Part shown: positions 24,333 to 33,481 of the stretch, in pieces
How positions within the stretch are numbered: the first letter of the stretch is position 1
Layout: every line of letters starts with the position of its first letter
Origin: DATFQE01 sp963733845
GTDB lineage: Bacteria; Actinomycetota; Thermoleophilia; Gaiellales; Gaiellaceae
Assembly (NCBI GenBank): GCA_963733845.1
Contig: CAVTEM010000007.1
Span: 1,204,715 to 1,268,714, forward strand
Length of the DNA stretch: 64,000 bases
Direction of reading: 5' to 3'
Made by a program: the position numbers and the translations under genes
The notes under the pieces: generated by a model
Database searches by the model: none
What the model saw: only the letters and a program-made list of their open reading frames with translations
Told to the model about the DNA's origin: nothing

Positions 24333-25523
24333 TCGACCGCGACCGCCTCGTCGATCTGGCGCTCCGCCTCGTCTCGACGCCGTCGTTCACCGGCTCGGAG
24401 GAGGCGGCGGCCGACCTGATGCGCTCCGAGCTTGCCGCGCTCGGGCTCCAGGTGCAGTGGCAGCAGGTCGAGGACGGCCGCGCCAACGTGCTCGGCACCT
24501 GGCCGGGCGCGGGCGGAGGGCCCACGTTGATGCTGAACGGCCATCTGGACACGTCCTACTCGGGGCGTGAGCCCTGGCTCGAGGGCATTCCGGGCTTCCA
24601 GCCGGTGGGGTTCGAGCGCGAAGGACGCATCTACGGGCTCGGGATCTCGAACATGAAGGGCGCGCTTGCCTGCTACGTGGAGGCGGTTCGGTCGCTTCAG
24701 GACGCGGGCATTCGGCTGAAGGGCGACGTCCTCGTCGCGGCGGTTGCCGGCGAGATCGAGAAGACGCAGCAGGGCGACGCCCAGGGCGCCGAGTACAGGG
24801 GGTACGCGGCCGGCTCGCGCCACCTCGTCGGGCACGGCGGTGCCGCGGACATGTGCATCCTGGGCGAGCCCACGGAGAACAAGCTCGTCCTCGCGCACTT
24901 CGGGACGCTCTGGATGCGCCTCTCCACGCACGGGCCGTTCGTGCACACGGCGTTCAGCTCGGGCCGACTGGAGGAGAACTCGATCGTGCGCATGCGGAGC
25001 GTCCTCGACTCGGTGCTCGAATGGCTTCCGCGGTGGGAGGAGGAGATGAGCCACGACGGCTACCGGGGGGTCGCGAACGTCGGCGCGATCCAGGGTGGGT
25101 TCGGCTGGCGCGTCTCGCGCACGCCGCACGCGACCGACCTCTTCGTCGACCTGCGCGTGCCGCCGTCGGTGCCCATGGCCGAGGCGCGACGCAAGGCGCT
25201 CGAGTTCGCGCGCGGCCTCGACGGGGTCGAGGCAGAGGTCTACGTGACCGCACCGGGCGCCGAGATCGAGGAGAGCCACCCGCTCGTGGGGGCGCTCGGC
25301 GACGCGCACGCCGAGGTCTTCGGGGCTCCCGCCGGAGCGCGACGTGACGCGCTGGTTCTCGGACGCGTCGGTCCTGAGCCGCTACGGGATCGCGACGGTC
25401 AACTACGGCACGTCGAGCGGCCTTCCGGACGCCGAGCTGGGCGAGAACCTGGAGATCGAGGGGCTCGTGAAGACCGCGGAGGTCTACGCGCGCGCGATCC
25501 AGAACGTCTGCGAGGTCGCATGA
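24329..25523 (+). CDS. M20 family metallo-amidohydrolase (ArgE/DapE/carboxypeptidase G2 type), one frame shift
   Basis: A 397-aa enzyme after skipping one C near 25329, which restores ERDVTRWFSDASVLSRYG and the normal end. Family motifs: LNGHLDTSYSG (first metal His and Asp), YGLGISNMKGALACY where the family has DMKG (bridging Asp replaced by Asn), AGEIEKTQQ at the catalytic Glu position, and CILGEPTENK. It hydrolyses an amide or carbamoyl bond; substrate unknown. The Asn substitution may alter metal use. It is coupled at both ends by ATGA overlaps. Confidence 0.83.
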
Positions 25524-26431
25524 AGCTGGTCACGTATGACCTGAGCCCGATCTCGGTCGGACTCGGCACGATTGACCTCCACCGGCGCCGGGTCGGGAGA
25601 GTCGTCGACGACACCGTGTACGACCTCGAAGTCTCGACCATGCGCGAATACTTCGAAGGGCTCCAGCAGGCGCCGGAAACGGGCGAGACCTATCCGCTCG
25701 ACCAGGTCCGGCTGCTCGCGCCGATCGTCCCGAAGAAGTTCTTCCACACGGCCGGCAACTTTCGCGAGCACGAGGAGGAGTCGAAGCGCGTCGGCTGGAC
25801 GCACGAGATCGCGCCCTGGATCGTCTTCTTCCAGAACGTCGACGCGATCGTCGGCCCCGACGACGCCGTCGTCTACCCGGAACACCTCACCGAGGAGCTC
25901 GACTACGAGCTCGAGCTGGCGGTCGTGATCGGCAAGCCCGGCAGGTGGTTCTCGCCCGAGGAGGCAATGGACTACGTCGCCGGCTACGTGATCTTCAACG
26001 ACATCACCGCACGCGACATCCAGCGGCGCGAGATGCGCTCGGGCGTGTTCTCGTTCTGCAAGGCGATCGACACGTTCTGCCCGCTCGGCCCGTGGATCGT
26101 CACGCCCGACGAGATCCCCGACCCGCACGACCTGGCGATGGAGCTGCGCGTGAACGGAAAGGTGCGGCAGACGTCGCACTCGGGCCGGATGTCGACGACG
26201 ATCCCGGAGATCCTCTCTCACTACTCGCCGCTCGGCTACAGCCCGGGCGACGTCGTCTCGACCGGCACGGTCTCCGGCGTCGCGGGCTTCAGCGAGGACG
26301 CGGCCGAGCTCTACCTGAAGCCGGGCGACGTGATGGAGGCCGAGATCGAGCGGATCGGCGTGCTTCGCAACCCGGTCGTCTCCTGGCAGGAGGCGCACGG
26401 GGAGCCTCCCCCGCCTCGCGTGCGCTGGTAG
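25520..26431 (+). CDS. Fumarylacetoacetate hydrolase (FAH) family protein
   Basis: A 303-aa protein with the C-terminal FAH fold. Mg2+-binding acidic residues are in ELDYELELAVVIGKPG (E-x-E) and the distal Asp in IFNDITARDIQRREM; the lid Lys is in FSFCKAIDTFCPLGPWI. GDVVSTGTVSGV matches the family G(D/T)xxxTGTPxGV. Family members cleave C-C bonds in acylpyruvates or decarboxylate/hydrate 2-oxo acids, fitting a step late in ring catabolism. The next gene starts on the base after the stop. Confidence 0.9.
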   Translation: MKLVTYDLSPISVGLGTIDLHRRRVGRVVDDTVYDLEVSTMREYFEGLQQAPETGETYPLDQVRLLAPIVPKKFFHTAGNFREHEEESKRVGWTHEIAPWIVFFQNVDAIVGPDDAVVYPEHLTEELDYELELAVVIGKPGRWFSPEEAMDYVAGYVIFNDITARDIQRREMRSGVFSFCKAIDTFCPLGPWIVTPDEIPDPHDLAMELRVNGKVRQTSHSGRMSTTIPEILSHYSPLGYSPGDVVSTGTVSGVAGFSEDAAELYLKPGDVMEAEIERIGVLRNPVVSWQEAHGEPPPPRVRW

Positions 26432-27589
26432 ATGGCCTGGCCGCGCGACGACGCGAAGCTCGACCGCGTGCGCGCGTTGATGGCCGAGGATGACCTGGAC
26501 GCGCTGGTGGTCCGGGCTCCCGACAACGTCCTCTACCTGACCAACTTCTGGGGCATGAAGGGCTACGACGCAGTCGTCTTCCCGCGGCAAGGCGAACCGA
26601 TGCTGATCTGCCTCGAGGCCTCCGCAGACGACGCTGCGCGCATGGCGTGGACGACGGACGTCCGGCTGTTCCGCGGCTACGACGAGAGCGATGCACGGCC
26701 ACCGCTCGCGCGGACGATCGACACCGCCCGCGAGGCGGCGTCCGCCTACGGGCGAATCGGGCTCGAGCTCACCCTCGGCACCCAGGCGGCCGACCGCATG
26801 GTCGGCGAGCCGACCACGTACACCCACGACTACTTCCACGCCTTCGGCACGGAAATCGCGGACGCCACTCCGCTGCTCGCGCGCGCACGCGCGCGCAAGA
26901 CCGAGCAGGAGATCGAGCGCATGCGGCTGGCGAACGAGATCGCGGCGGCGGCCATGGAGCACGTCCGCTCCAACCTCGTGCCCGGGATGAAGGAGAGCGA
27001 GGCGGGCGCCATCTGGAACGGCTTCGTCCACGGCCACGGCACGGGCTGGGAGGGCAAGGTCGAGCTCGCGCTCGGCTTCTCGCTCGTCTGGTCGGGGCCG
27101 GGTATCCGGACTTTCACGGCGACCGGAGACCGGCCGGTGCAGGAACACGAGCCGACGCTCTTCGAGATCTGGGTCTGCGCCGACGGCTACTGGTGCGACC
27201 ACACGAAGAACCTCTGCCCGGGCGAGCTGACCCCGGAGTACGAGCAGCTGCTCGAGAGCCTCACCGCGGTCTACGATCGCGCGATCGACCACTGTCGTCC
27301 CGGAGCGAGCCTCGCGGAGCTCGACCGGCTGATCCGCGACGGCATCGCCGACGCGGGTTACGCCGGCCAACCATCCCATCCCGTCGCCCACGGAGTGGGC
27401 GCGCGGGCACACGAGCCTCCGTACGCGCACCAGGCCGGGTCCGGGACGATCGAGGAGGGGATGGTGCTGGCGATCGAGCCGGGGATCTACTGGGAGAACG
27501 GCGGCGGGCTGCGGCTGGAGGACAACTTCCTGATCACCGCGGCGGGCGCCGAGAAGCTGTCCTCGTTCCCGGACGGGGTCGTCCGGTGA
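26432..27589 (+). CDS. M24 family (pita-bread) hydrolase 1, Xaa-Pro peptidase/creatinase-like
   Basis: A 385-aa protein with creatinase N-domain and C-terminal pita-bread fold. The metal ligands look mostly conserved: Asp in WCDHTKN, His in AHGVGARAHEPP, Glu in AIEPGIYW and Glu in LRLEDNFLIT. The first ligand position carries Glu (FEIWVCADG) rather than Asp. It is a probable dinuclear-metal hydrolase of an X-Pro-like or guanidino/amide substrate. It starts at ATG directly after the FAH stop and overlaps the methyltransferase gene (GTGA). A second, metal-poor M24 is at 39957. Confidence 0.87.
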   Translation: MAWPRDDAKLDRVRALMAEDDLDALVVRAPDNVLYLTNFWGMKGYDAVVFPRQGEPMLICLEASADDAARMAWTTDVRLFRGYDESDARPPLARTIDTAREAASAYGRIGLELTLGTQAADRMVGEPTTYTHDYFHAFGTEIADATPLLARARARKTEQEIERMRLANEIAAAAMEHVRSNLVPGMKESEAGAIWNGFVHGHGTGWEGKVELALGFSLVWSGPGIRTFTATGDRPVQEHEPTLFEIWVCADGYWCDHTKNLCPGELTPEYEQLLESLTAVYDRAIDHCRPGASLAELDRLIRDGIADAGYAGQPSHPVAHGVGARAHEPPYAHQAGSGTIEEGMVLAIEPGIYWENGGGLRLEDNFLITAAGAEKLSSFPDGVVR

Positions 27590-28317
27590 GCCAGCTCGAC
27601 CACTTCGACCGGATCGCGCCTCGCTACGACGAGCTCCGGTCGCCTCTCGAGGTCGCGCCGGTGCACGAGATCCTCGTCCGCGAAGGCGCGCTCGAGGGCG
27701 CACGGATCCTCGACGTCGGCTGCGGAACCGGGCAGCATGCTGCGATCCTCGCCGAACACTTCGGCTGCCGGATCGCCGGCGTCGACCCGTCGAAGGGGAT
27801 GCTGGAGCAGGCGCGCACGAAGCTGCCGGAGGCCGACCTGCGACTGGGGATCGCGGAGGAGCTGCCGTTCGACGACGACAGCTTCGAAGCAGCGCTCACG
27901 ATGCTCGCGGTGCACCATTTCGACCGTGCCCGGGCCTTTCCCGAGATCAGGCGCGTCCTCGTTCCGGGCGGGCGCTACCTGCTGACAACGCCCGATCCCG
28001 CCGCGTTCGCGCACGCCTGGATGGCGCCGCTGTTCCCGTCGTACGTTGCCGTGGAACAGGCGCGTTTCCCGTCCTTCGCATCGTTGCGAACCGACCTCCA
28101 TGCCGCTGGTTTCGCCGACGTTCGGTGTAGTCGTCACGACGTCCCACGCTCCTTCCACCGAGACGAGGCGCTCGCCAAGCTCCGCGGCCGCCACGCGTCC
28201 ACCTTCGACCTGCTCGGCGAAGAGGAGTACCGCGCGGGGGTCGAGCGCGCGGAGCGCGAGCTGCCGGACCGGGTCGAGTACACGCTCGAACTGCTTGTCG
28301 TGAGGGCCGAGCGGTGA
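27586..28317 (+). CDS. SAM-dependent methyltransferase (class I)
   Basis: A 243-aa Methyltransf_11/25 type protein: motif I ILDVGCGTGQHAAILAE (~residues 42-58), acidic motif II as GVDPSKGMLEQA, and motif post-I EELPFDDDSFEAALTM, with VLVPGGRYLLTTPD. Substrate unknown; its place in the array suggests methylation of an intermediate or cofactor. Start GTG overlapping the M24 stop; GTGA overlap downstream. Confidence 0.87.
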   Translation: MSQLDHFDRIAPRYDELRSPLEVAPVHEILVREGALEGARILDVGCGTGQHAAILAEHFGCRIAGVDPSKGMLEQARTKLPEADLRLGIAEELPFDDDSFEAALTMLAVHHFDRARAFPEIRRVLVPGGRYLLTTPDPAAFAHAWMAPLFPSYVAVEQARFPSFASLRTDLHAAGFADVRCSRHDVPRSFHRDEALAKLRGRHASTFDLLGEEEYRAGVERAERELPDRVEYTLELLVVRAER

Positions 28318-29474
28318 TCTGGGCCGGCTCGCTCAACCGGCCGTACGAGCTCGACGCCGAGGTCGGCTTCTACGACACGACGCTCCGCGACGGCGAGCAG
28401 ACGGTGGGCGTCGTCCTCACGCCCGACGACAAGCTCGAGATCGCGCGCGCTCTCTCGGAGGCCGGCATCGAGCGGATCGAAGCGGGCTTCCCGCGTGTCT
28501 CCGACGACGACTACCGCGCGGTGCAGCTGATCGCGGGGGCCGGCCTCGCCGCCGAGATCTGGGGCTTCTCGCGCGCGGTTCGGGCCGACGTCGAGGCGCT
28601 CGTGGAGCTCGGCGTCGGGGCGAGCGTGATCGAGTCGCCGATCTCGGACCTGAAGCTGGGCGCGCTCGGCGTCTCCCGCGAGACGATGCTCGAGCGAATC
28701 CGTGCGGCGGTCGCGTACGCCGTCGAGAACGGGATCCGCGTCGGGTACTTCGGCGTCGACTCGACGCGCGCCGAGCCGGACTTCTACGACGCGGCTTACG
28801 CGACCGCGGCCGAAGCCGGTGCCGCCGAGGTCGTGGTCGTCGACACGATCGGCGTCGCCGGGCCCGAAGCCGTGGGCGAGCTGGTCGAGCGCACCCGTGA
28901 GCTCGTGGGGCCGGGGATCCCCGTGCACTTCCACGGACACAACGACTTCGGCCTGGCGACCGCGAACGCCGTGGCGGCGGTGCGCGCGGGTGCTCGCTGG
29001 GTGCACGGGACCGTGAACGGGATGGGAGAGCGGGCCGGCAATGCCAACCTCGCCGAGGTCGCGCTCGCCCTGCGCGCGCTCTACGGCGTCGAGACGGCGC
29101 TCGACCTGGCGGCCATGCGGGCGCTGTCCGACCGCGTCAGGGAGCTCTCGGGCTACGAGCTCGAGCCCTGGAAGCCGCTCGTCGGCGAGAACCTCTTCCG
29201 CCGCGAGAGCGGCGCGGTGGCGAGCCAGTTCCACGATCCGCCCTCGATCGAGCCGTACTCGTCGGAGCTCGTCGGCGCCGAACGGTCGATCGTGCTGGGC
29301 AAGAAGAGCGGCCTCGACTCGATCCGGATCAGGTGCGCCGACCTCGGGCTCGACGTTCCCGAGAGCGCGTATCCCGGCCTGCTCGCCCGCGTCAAGCAGC
29401 TCGGGACCGACAAGCGCGACCTGGTCACAGACGAGGAGTTCCGTCAGCTCGTTCAGGAGGGAGGAGAGAAGTGA
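28314..29474 (+). CDS. HMGL-like acyltransferase/lyase (homocitrate/isopropylmalate synthase family)
   Basis: A 386-aa TIM-barrel of the DRE-TIM superfamily: FYDTTLRDGEQTVGV (metal Asp and catalytic Arg), VHFHGHNDFGLATANAVAA (metal HxH) and NGMGERAGNANLAEVALAL. This is the homocitrate synthase / alpha-isopropylmalate synthase group (NifV-like length), joining acetyl-CoA to a 2-oxo acid. No leu or nif genes are nearby, so a catabolic or biosynthetic side role in this array is inferred. Starts at GTG (GTGA overlap), ends in GTGA overlap with ridA-like gene. Confidence 0.88.
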   Translation: MIWAGSLNRPYELDAEVGFYDTTLRDGEQTVGVVLTPDDKLEIARALSEAGIERIEAGFPRVSDDDYRAVQLIAGAGLAAEIWGFSRAVRADVEALVELGVGASVIESPISDLKLGALGVSRETMLERIRAAVAYAVENGIRVGYFGVDSTRAEPDFYDAAYATAAEAGAAEVVVVDTIGVAGPEAVGELVERTRELVGPGIPVHFHGHNDFGLATANAVAAVRAGARWVHGTVNGMGERAGNANLAEVALALRALYGVETALDLAAMRALSDRVRELSGYELEPWKPLVGENLFRRESGAVASQFHDPPSIEPYSSELVGAERSIVLGKKSGLDSIRIRCADLGLDVPESAYPGLLARVKQLGTDKRDLVTDEEFRQLVQEGGEK

Positions 29475-29869
29475 GTCATCACCGAGAGCTCGTCAACCCA
29501 CCGGATCTCCATCCGGCCCCGGGTTTCAGCCACATCGCCGTCGCGCACGGCACCAAGTTCGTCCACTTCGCCGGCCAGCTTGGAATCGGACAGGACTTTT
29601 CGCTCGTCGCCGAGGACCTGCACGGTCAGACCGTCGGAGCGATGCGCAACCTCGAGACAGCCATGGGCGCGGTCGGCGTGGGCTGGGACGACATCGTGCG
29701 CCGGACGATCTACACGACCCAGCCGACCGAGTACGAGACGATCACCGGCGCGATCGACGAGGTGACGGGCGGAGCGGATCACCCTGCCCAGACGATCGTG
29801 GGAATCACGGGTCTCGCCGTTCCCGGCTGCCTGATCGAGATCGAGTGCACGGCCGTCCTGCTCGCGTGA
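29471..29869 (+). CDS. RidA / YjgF-like protein
   Basis: A 132-aa chorismate-mutase-like fold protein: FVHFAGQLGIGQDF, GAMRNLETAMGAVGVGWDD and VRRTIYTT, ending VPGCLIEIECTAVL. In RidA the catalytic Arg lies just before (V/I)EI; here Leu-Ile occupies that place, so enamine/imine deaminase activity of the RidA type is uncertain and a RutC-like or other subfamily role is possible. Rid proteins near flavin monooxygenases often remove reactive intermediates. Confidence 0.88.
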   Translation: MSHHRELVNPPDLHPAPGFSHIAVAHGTKFVHFAGQLGIGQDFSLVAEDLHGQTVGAMRNLETAMGAVGVGWDDIVRRTIYTTQPTEYETITGAIDEVTGGADHPAQTIVGITGLAVPGCLIEIECTAVLLA

Positions 29870-29930
29870 CTGTGGAATCGGCCGGGATCCGATCGTAGAC
29901 TCGCCGCCGACCCCTCCGAAGGAGCGTGCG

Positions 29931-31014
29931 ATGCGCTTTGGCCTCTACTCCGAGCTGCAGTGCCACCCCTGGCAGACCTACGAGCAGGTCTACGGGGAGA
30001 CCCTCGAGCAGGTCGCCAACGCCGACCGGCTCGGCTTCGACTGCTACTCGATCATCGAGCACTGGTTCTTCGACCGGTTCGGCATCTCGGCGAACCCGTT
30101 CGCGTTCTTCGCGACGGCGGCCGCACGGACCAGCCGGATTCGTTTCCGCACGCTCCTTCACGTCCTGCCGTACCACAACCCGGCCGTCCTCGCGGGCCAG
30201 ATCGCCCAGATGGACCTGCTCACCGGCGGCCGCTACGAGTTCGGCGTCGGACGCGGCCACGCCTGGCTGCCGAACAAGGCCGGCGTGCCGCTGGACGAGA
30301 CGCGGGCGCGCTACGAGGAGGCCTTCGACATCCTGATGGGGCTGCTCGACAACCAGGACGGCTTCTCGTACGACGGCGAGTTCTGGAAGATCGACAACGC
30401 GCGGGTCGTCCCGCGCTCGCAGACCGAGCGATTCCGGATCTTCACGGGCGGCACCAGCGACCGGACGTACGAGCTCGCCGCCGAGCGCGGCTGGGGGGTC
30501 GTCGTGCCGCCGCTCCTGCCCTACGAGGCGCTGCACCCGCAGCTCGAGATCTACCGCGAGCACTGTGCCAAGCACGGGAACGAGCCCGACATCGTCTTCA
30601 TCCACGCCCTGTACATGGACGAGGACGAGGCGACCGTCCGCCGCGAGGCCGAGCACTGGATCCACCACTTCCTCGCGGGCAACGCCTCGCCCGGGCCCGA
30701 GCTGCCCTCCGCCGACGAGCTGAACGCGGTCGGCTACGGGTTCTACGCCTCCGGCGCGCTCGAGGGGCTCGCTGCGATGACCTGGGAGCAGCTGACCGAG
30801 TCGGACGCCGTCTGGGCCGGCACGCCCGACCAGGTGATCGAGAAGATCGAAGCCGTGGTCGAGAAGTGCGACGGCCTGGCCGAGATCGCGATCACCGTCA
30901 ACGCGGGCGGCGCCGAGCACTGGAAGGCGATCAAGACGCAGGAGCTGTTCGCGCGAGCACGTGATCCCGCACTTCCGCGGCGCCGTGCGCGAGCCCGCCG
31001 AAGCCACCGCCTGA
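29931..31014 (+). CDS. Luciferase-like (LLM) flavin-dependent oxidoreductase 2, one frame shift
   Basis: A 360-aa TIM barrel of the alkanal/limonene monooxygenase type: RFGLYSELQCHPWQTYEQV, the EHWFFDRFG motif, LLTGGRYEFGVGRGHAW and GGTSDRTYELAAERGWG. Close to the end one C near 30954 must be skipped to read ELFAEHVIPHFRGAV, the usual LLM ending, and stop at 31012-31014; otherwise the frame runs on into the next gene and creates a false fusion. CGAAGGAG lies upstream of the ATG after a 61-nt gap that may hold a promoter. It is likely a monooxygenase using the flavin reductase at 22791. Confidence 0.85.
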
Positions 31015-32651
31015 TGGCGAGGACGTACGACGCGGTCGTCGTCGGCAGCGGCATCAACTCGCTCGCGTGCGCGGCGCTGCTGGCGCGCGGCGGCTGGGGC
31101 GTGTGCGTGCTCGAGCGGGAGGACGAGCTCGGAGGCGCGATCAAGTCTGCCGAGATCACCGAGCCCGGCTACCTGCACGACGTCTTCAGTGCGTGGCATC
31201 CGCTCTGGGTGGGCGGGGCCGCGCACGCCGAGCTCGGGGACGAGCTCGCGGCGCGCGGGCTCGAGTATCTGAACACCGAGCTCCCGACCGCGACGCTGTT
31301 TCCCGACGGCGAGAGCGCCTTCCTGCTGCGCACCGGTGAGGCGAACGCGGCCGAGCTCGATCGCCATGCGCCCGGGGACGGAGAGGCGTGGGGCGGCATG
31401 CTCGACGCCTTCTTTCCCAACGCCGACCTCGCCTTCGGCGTGCTGGGAACGGAGCTGTGGTCGCGGGCAGGCGCCGGTCTCGGGTGGAAGGCGTACCGCC
31501 GGCTCGGGCGGCGCGGTTTCGCCGAGTTCGTCGGCGAGCTGACGATCTCCAGCCGCGACTGGCTGACGACCACATTCCAATCCGAGCGCGCCCACGGGCT
31601 GCTCGCGCCCTGGGTGCTGCACACCGGTCTCGGGCCGGACGCGGCAGCCTCCGGCTACATGACCCAGGTGATCGCGGTCGCCGTGCAGGAGGGAGGCATG
31701 CCGATCCCGCGCGGCGGCGGCGCGAAGCTGGTCGAGGCGCTCGCCCGGCTGATCGCGGACAACGGCGGCGTCTGCGAGACCGGGAGCGACGTCGAGCGCG
31801 TCGTGGTGGCCGAGGGCAAGGCGACCGGCGTCCGGCTCGCGGGCGGCGAGACGGTTGAGGCGACTCGTGCTGTGATCGCGAACGTCACGCCCACGCAGCT
31901 CTACGAGCGGCTGCTCGGCGAGGGCGATGTGCCCCCTGAGGTGGTCGCGAAGGCGCGCCGCTTCCGCTACGGGCGCGGCGAGATGCAGATCCACCTCGCG
32001 CTGTCCGAGCCGCCGCGCTGGGAGGGCGACGAGCGGCTGGGGGGAACGGCAATCGTCCACGTGACCCCGGGGCTCGACGGCGTCTCGCGTGCCGTCAATG
32101 AGGCCGAGCGGGGGTTGCTGCCCGTCGAGGCGACGATCGTCGTGGGCCAGCCCCTGACGATGGATCCCTCGCGAGCGCCGGCTGGAGCCGGCCTGCTCTG
32201 GATCCAGCTGCAGGAGCTCCCGTCCCGGGTCGTCCGCGGCGATGCCGCCGGCGAGCTCGACCCCGGCGACGGAACGTGGACGGTGGAGCTCCGCGAGCGG
32301 TATGCCGACCGCATCGTCGGACGGCTCGCACGTCAGATCCCGAACCTGGAGGGGGCGATCAAGGCGCGCACCGTGCTGTCGCCCGCCGACCTGGAGCAGG
32401 CGAACATCAACCTCGCCCACGGCGATCCCTACGGAGGTTCGCTCGCGCTCGACCAGAACTTCCTCTGGCGGCCCTTCCCCGCGGATCCCGGGCACGCGAC
32501 CGCCGTCGACCGGCTCTGGCACATCGGCGCGAGCACGCATCCGGGGCCGGGCCTCGGCGCGGGCTCCGGGACGATGGTGGCGCAGCAGCTGCTCCGGCCG
32601 GCGCTGCCGAAGCGGGCCGGCAACCGGCTCCGCGGCCTCGTCTCGCGCTGA
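31014..32651 (+). CDS. FAD-dependent oxidoreductase (CrtI/amine-oxidase-like)
   Basis: A 545-aa protein. The dinucleotide-binding motif YDAVVVGSGINSLACAALLA is at the N-terminus, followed by LEREDELGGAIKSAE (typical second half) and the central PIPRGGGAKLVEALARLI of phytoene-desaturase-like enzymes. The C-terminal FAD motif is HIGASTHPGPGLGAGSG (~residues 500-520). Substrate cannot be predicted. Start ATG overlaps the LLM stop (TGATG); the stop overlaps the next start in the same way. Confidence 0.87.
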   Translation: MARTYDAVVVGSGINSLACAALLARGGWGVCVLEREDELGGAIKSAEITEPGYLHDVFSAWHPLWVGGAAHAELGDELAARGLEYLNTELPTATLFPDGESAFLLRTGEANAAELDRHAPGDGEAWGGMLDAFFPNADLAFGVLGTELWSRAGAGLGWKAYRRLGRRGFAEFVGELTISSRDWLTTTFQSERAHGLLAPWVLHTGLGPDAAASGYMTQVIAVAVQEGGMPIPRGGGAKLVEALARLIADNGGVCETGSDVERVVVAEGKATGVRLAGGETVEATRAVIANVTPTQLYERLLGEGDVPPEVVAKARRFRYGRGEMQIHLALSEPPRWEGDERLGGTAIVHVTPGLDGVSRAVNEAERGLLPVEATIVVGQPLTMDPSRAPAGAGLLWIQLQELPSRVVRGDAAGELDPGDGTWTVELRERYADRIVGRLARQIPNLEGAIKARTVLSPADLEQANINLAHGDPYGGSLALDQNFLWRPFPADPGHATAVDRLWHIGASTHPGPGLGAGSGTMVAQQLLRPALPKRAGNRLRGLVSR

Positions 32652-33481
32652 TGCCGGGCTTCGCGATCTCCCAGATCTCGACGTTGCCGGCGAGTTTCGA
32701 GGAGGACCTCCGCGCCTACCGCGACGCGGGCGCCGAGGGGATCGGCGTCTGGGAGATCAAGCTGCGGGAGGGCGAGGAGGAGGCGCTGCTCGCGGCCCTG
32801 CGCGAGAGCGGCCTGACGTCGACGACCGCGGTACCCGCGGTTCCCTCGATCGCGCCGATTCCGATTCCGGGCCCGGACGATCCAGCCGAGCGCGTCGAGG
32901 CGTACTGCGCCGGCCTACGGCGGCTGGCGCCGTTCCAGCCGAGCGCCGTCGTGCTCCTCACCGGAGCGGGGACGCGAGAGGTCGTCGTCGACGGGCTGCG
33001 CACGATCGCCGCCGAGGCGCGCTCGCTCGGGCTGACCGTCGCGCTCGAGCCGTACAGCCGGTTCGAGGGCGAGCAGTGGACGATCGTGAACACGATCGCC
33101 GAGGCCGCCGAGCTGATCGACGAGGCCGAGGTCGCCGACGCGGTCGGCATCCAGTTCGACTCCTGGCACCTGTGGGACTCGGACCTCGAGGCCGACCTCG
33201 ATGAGCACGGCGGCCGGATCGTCGGCGTGCACGTCAGCGACGTCCGCGAGCCCACGCGCAGCTTCGCCGACCGCCTCCTGCCCGGCGACGGCGTCGCCGA
33301 CCTCCCGCGCATCCTGGGTCTGCTCGACCGGTCGGGCTGGGACGGCTACTACGAGCTCGAGATCTTCTCGGACAACGGCGCCTTCGGCCAGGCGCACCCC
33401 GACTCGCTCTGGGACGTGCCCGCCGACGAGCTCGCGCGGCGGGGGCGGGAGGCGTTCCTGGCCTGCTGGGAGCGGCGCTGA
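32651..33481 (+). CDS. Sugar phosphate isomerase/epimerase (xylose-isomerase-like TIM barrel)
   Basis: A 276-aa AP endonuclease 2 / IolE / hydroxypyruvate isomerase-type barrel. Metal ligand positions appear as LTVALEPYSRFEG (Glu), GIQFDSWHLWDSD (Asp and His), VGVHVSDV (His) and GYYELEIFSD (Glu). It isomerises or epimerises a small hydroxy-keto compound. The stop overlaps the CTG that appears to start the next gene (CTGA). Confidence 0.87.
   Translation: MPGFAISQISTLPASFEEDLRAYRDAGAEGIGVWEIKLREGEEEALLAALRESGLTSTTAVPAVPSIAPIPIPGPDDPAERVEAYCAGLRRLAPFQPSAVVLLTGAGTREVVVDGLRTIAAEARSLGLTVALEPYSRFEGEQWTIVNTIAEAAELIDEAEVADAVGIQFDSWHLWDSDLEADLDEHGGRIVGVHVSDVREPTRSFADRLLPGDGVADLPRILGLLDRSGWDGYYELEIFSDNGAFGQAHPDSLWDVPADELARRGREAFLACWERR

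Noticed and set aside
29931..32651. Single 906-aa fusion of a luciferase-like enzyme and an FAD oxidoreductase
   Set aside because: Skipping one base near 30954 gives the normal LLM ending and a stop overlapping the ATG of the FAD gene; the apparent fusion is produced by the frame shift.
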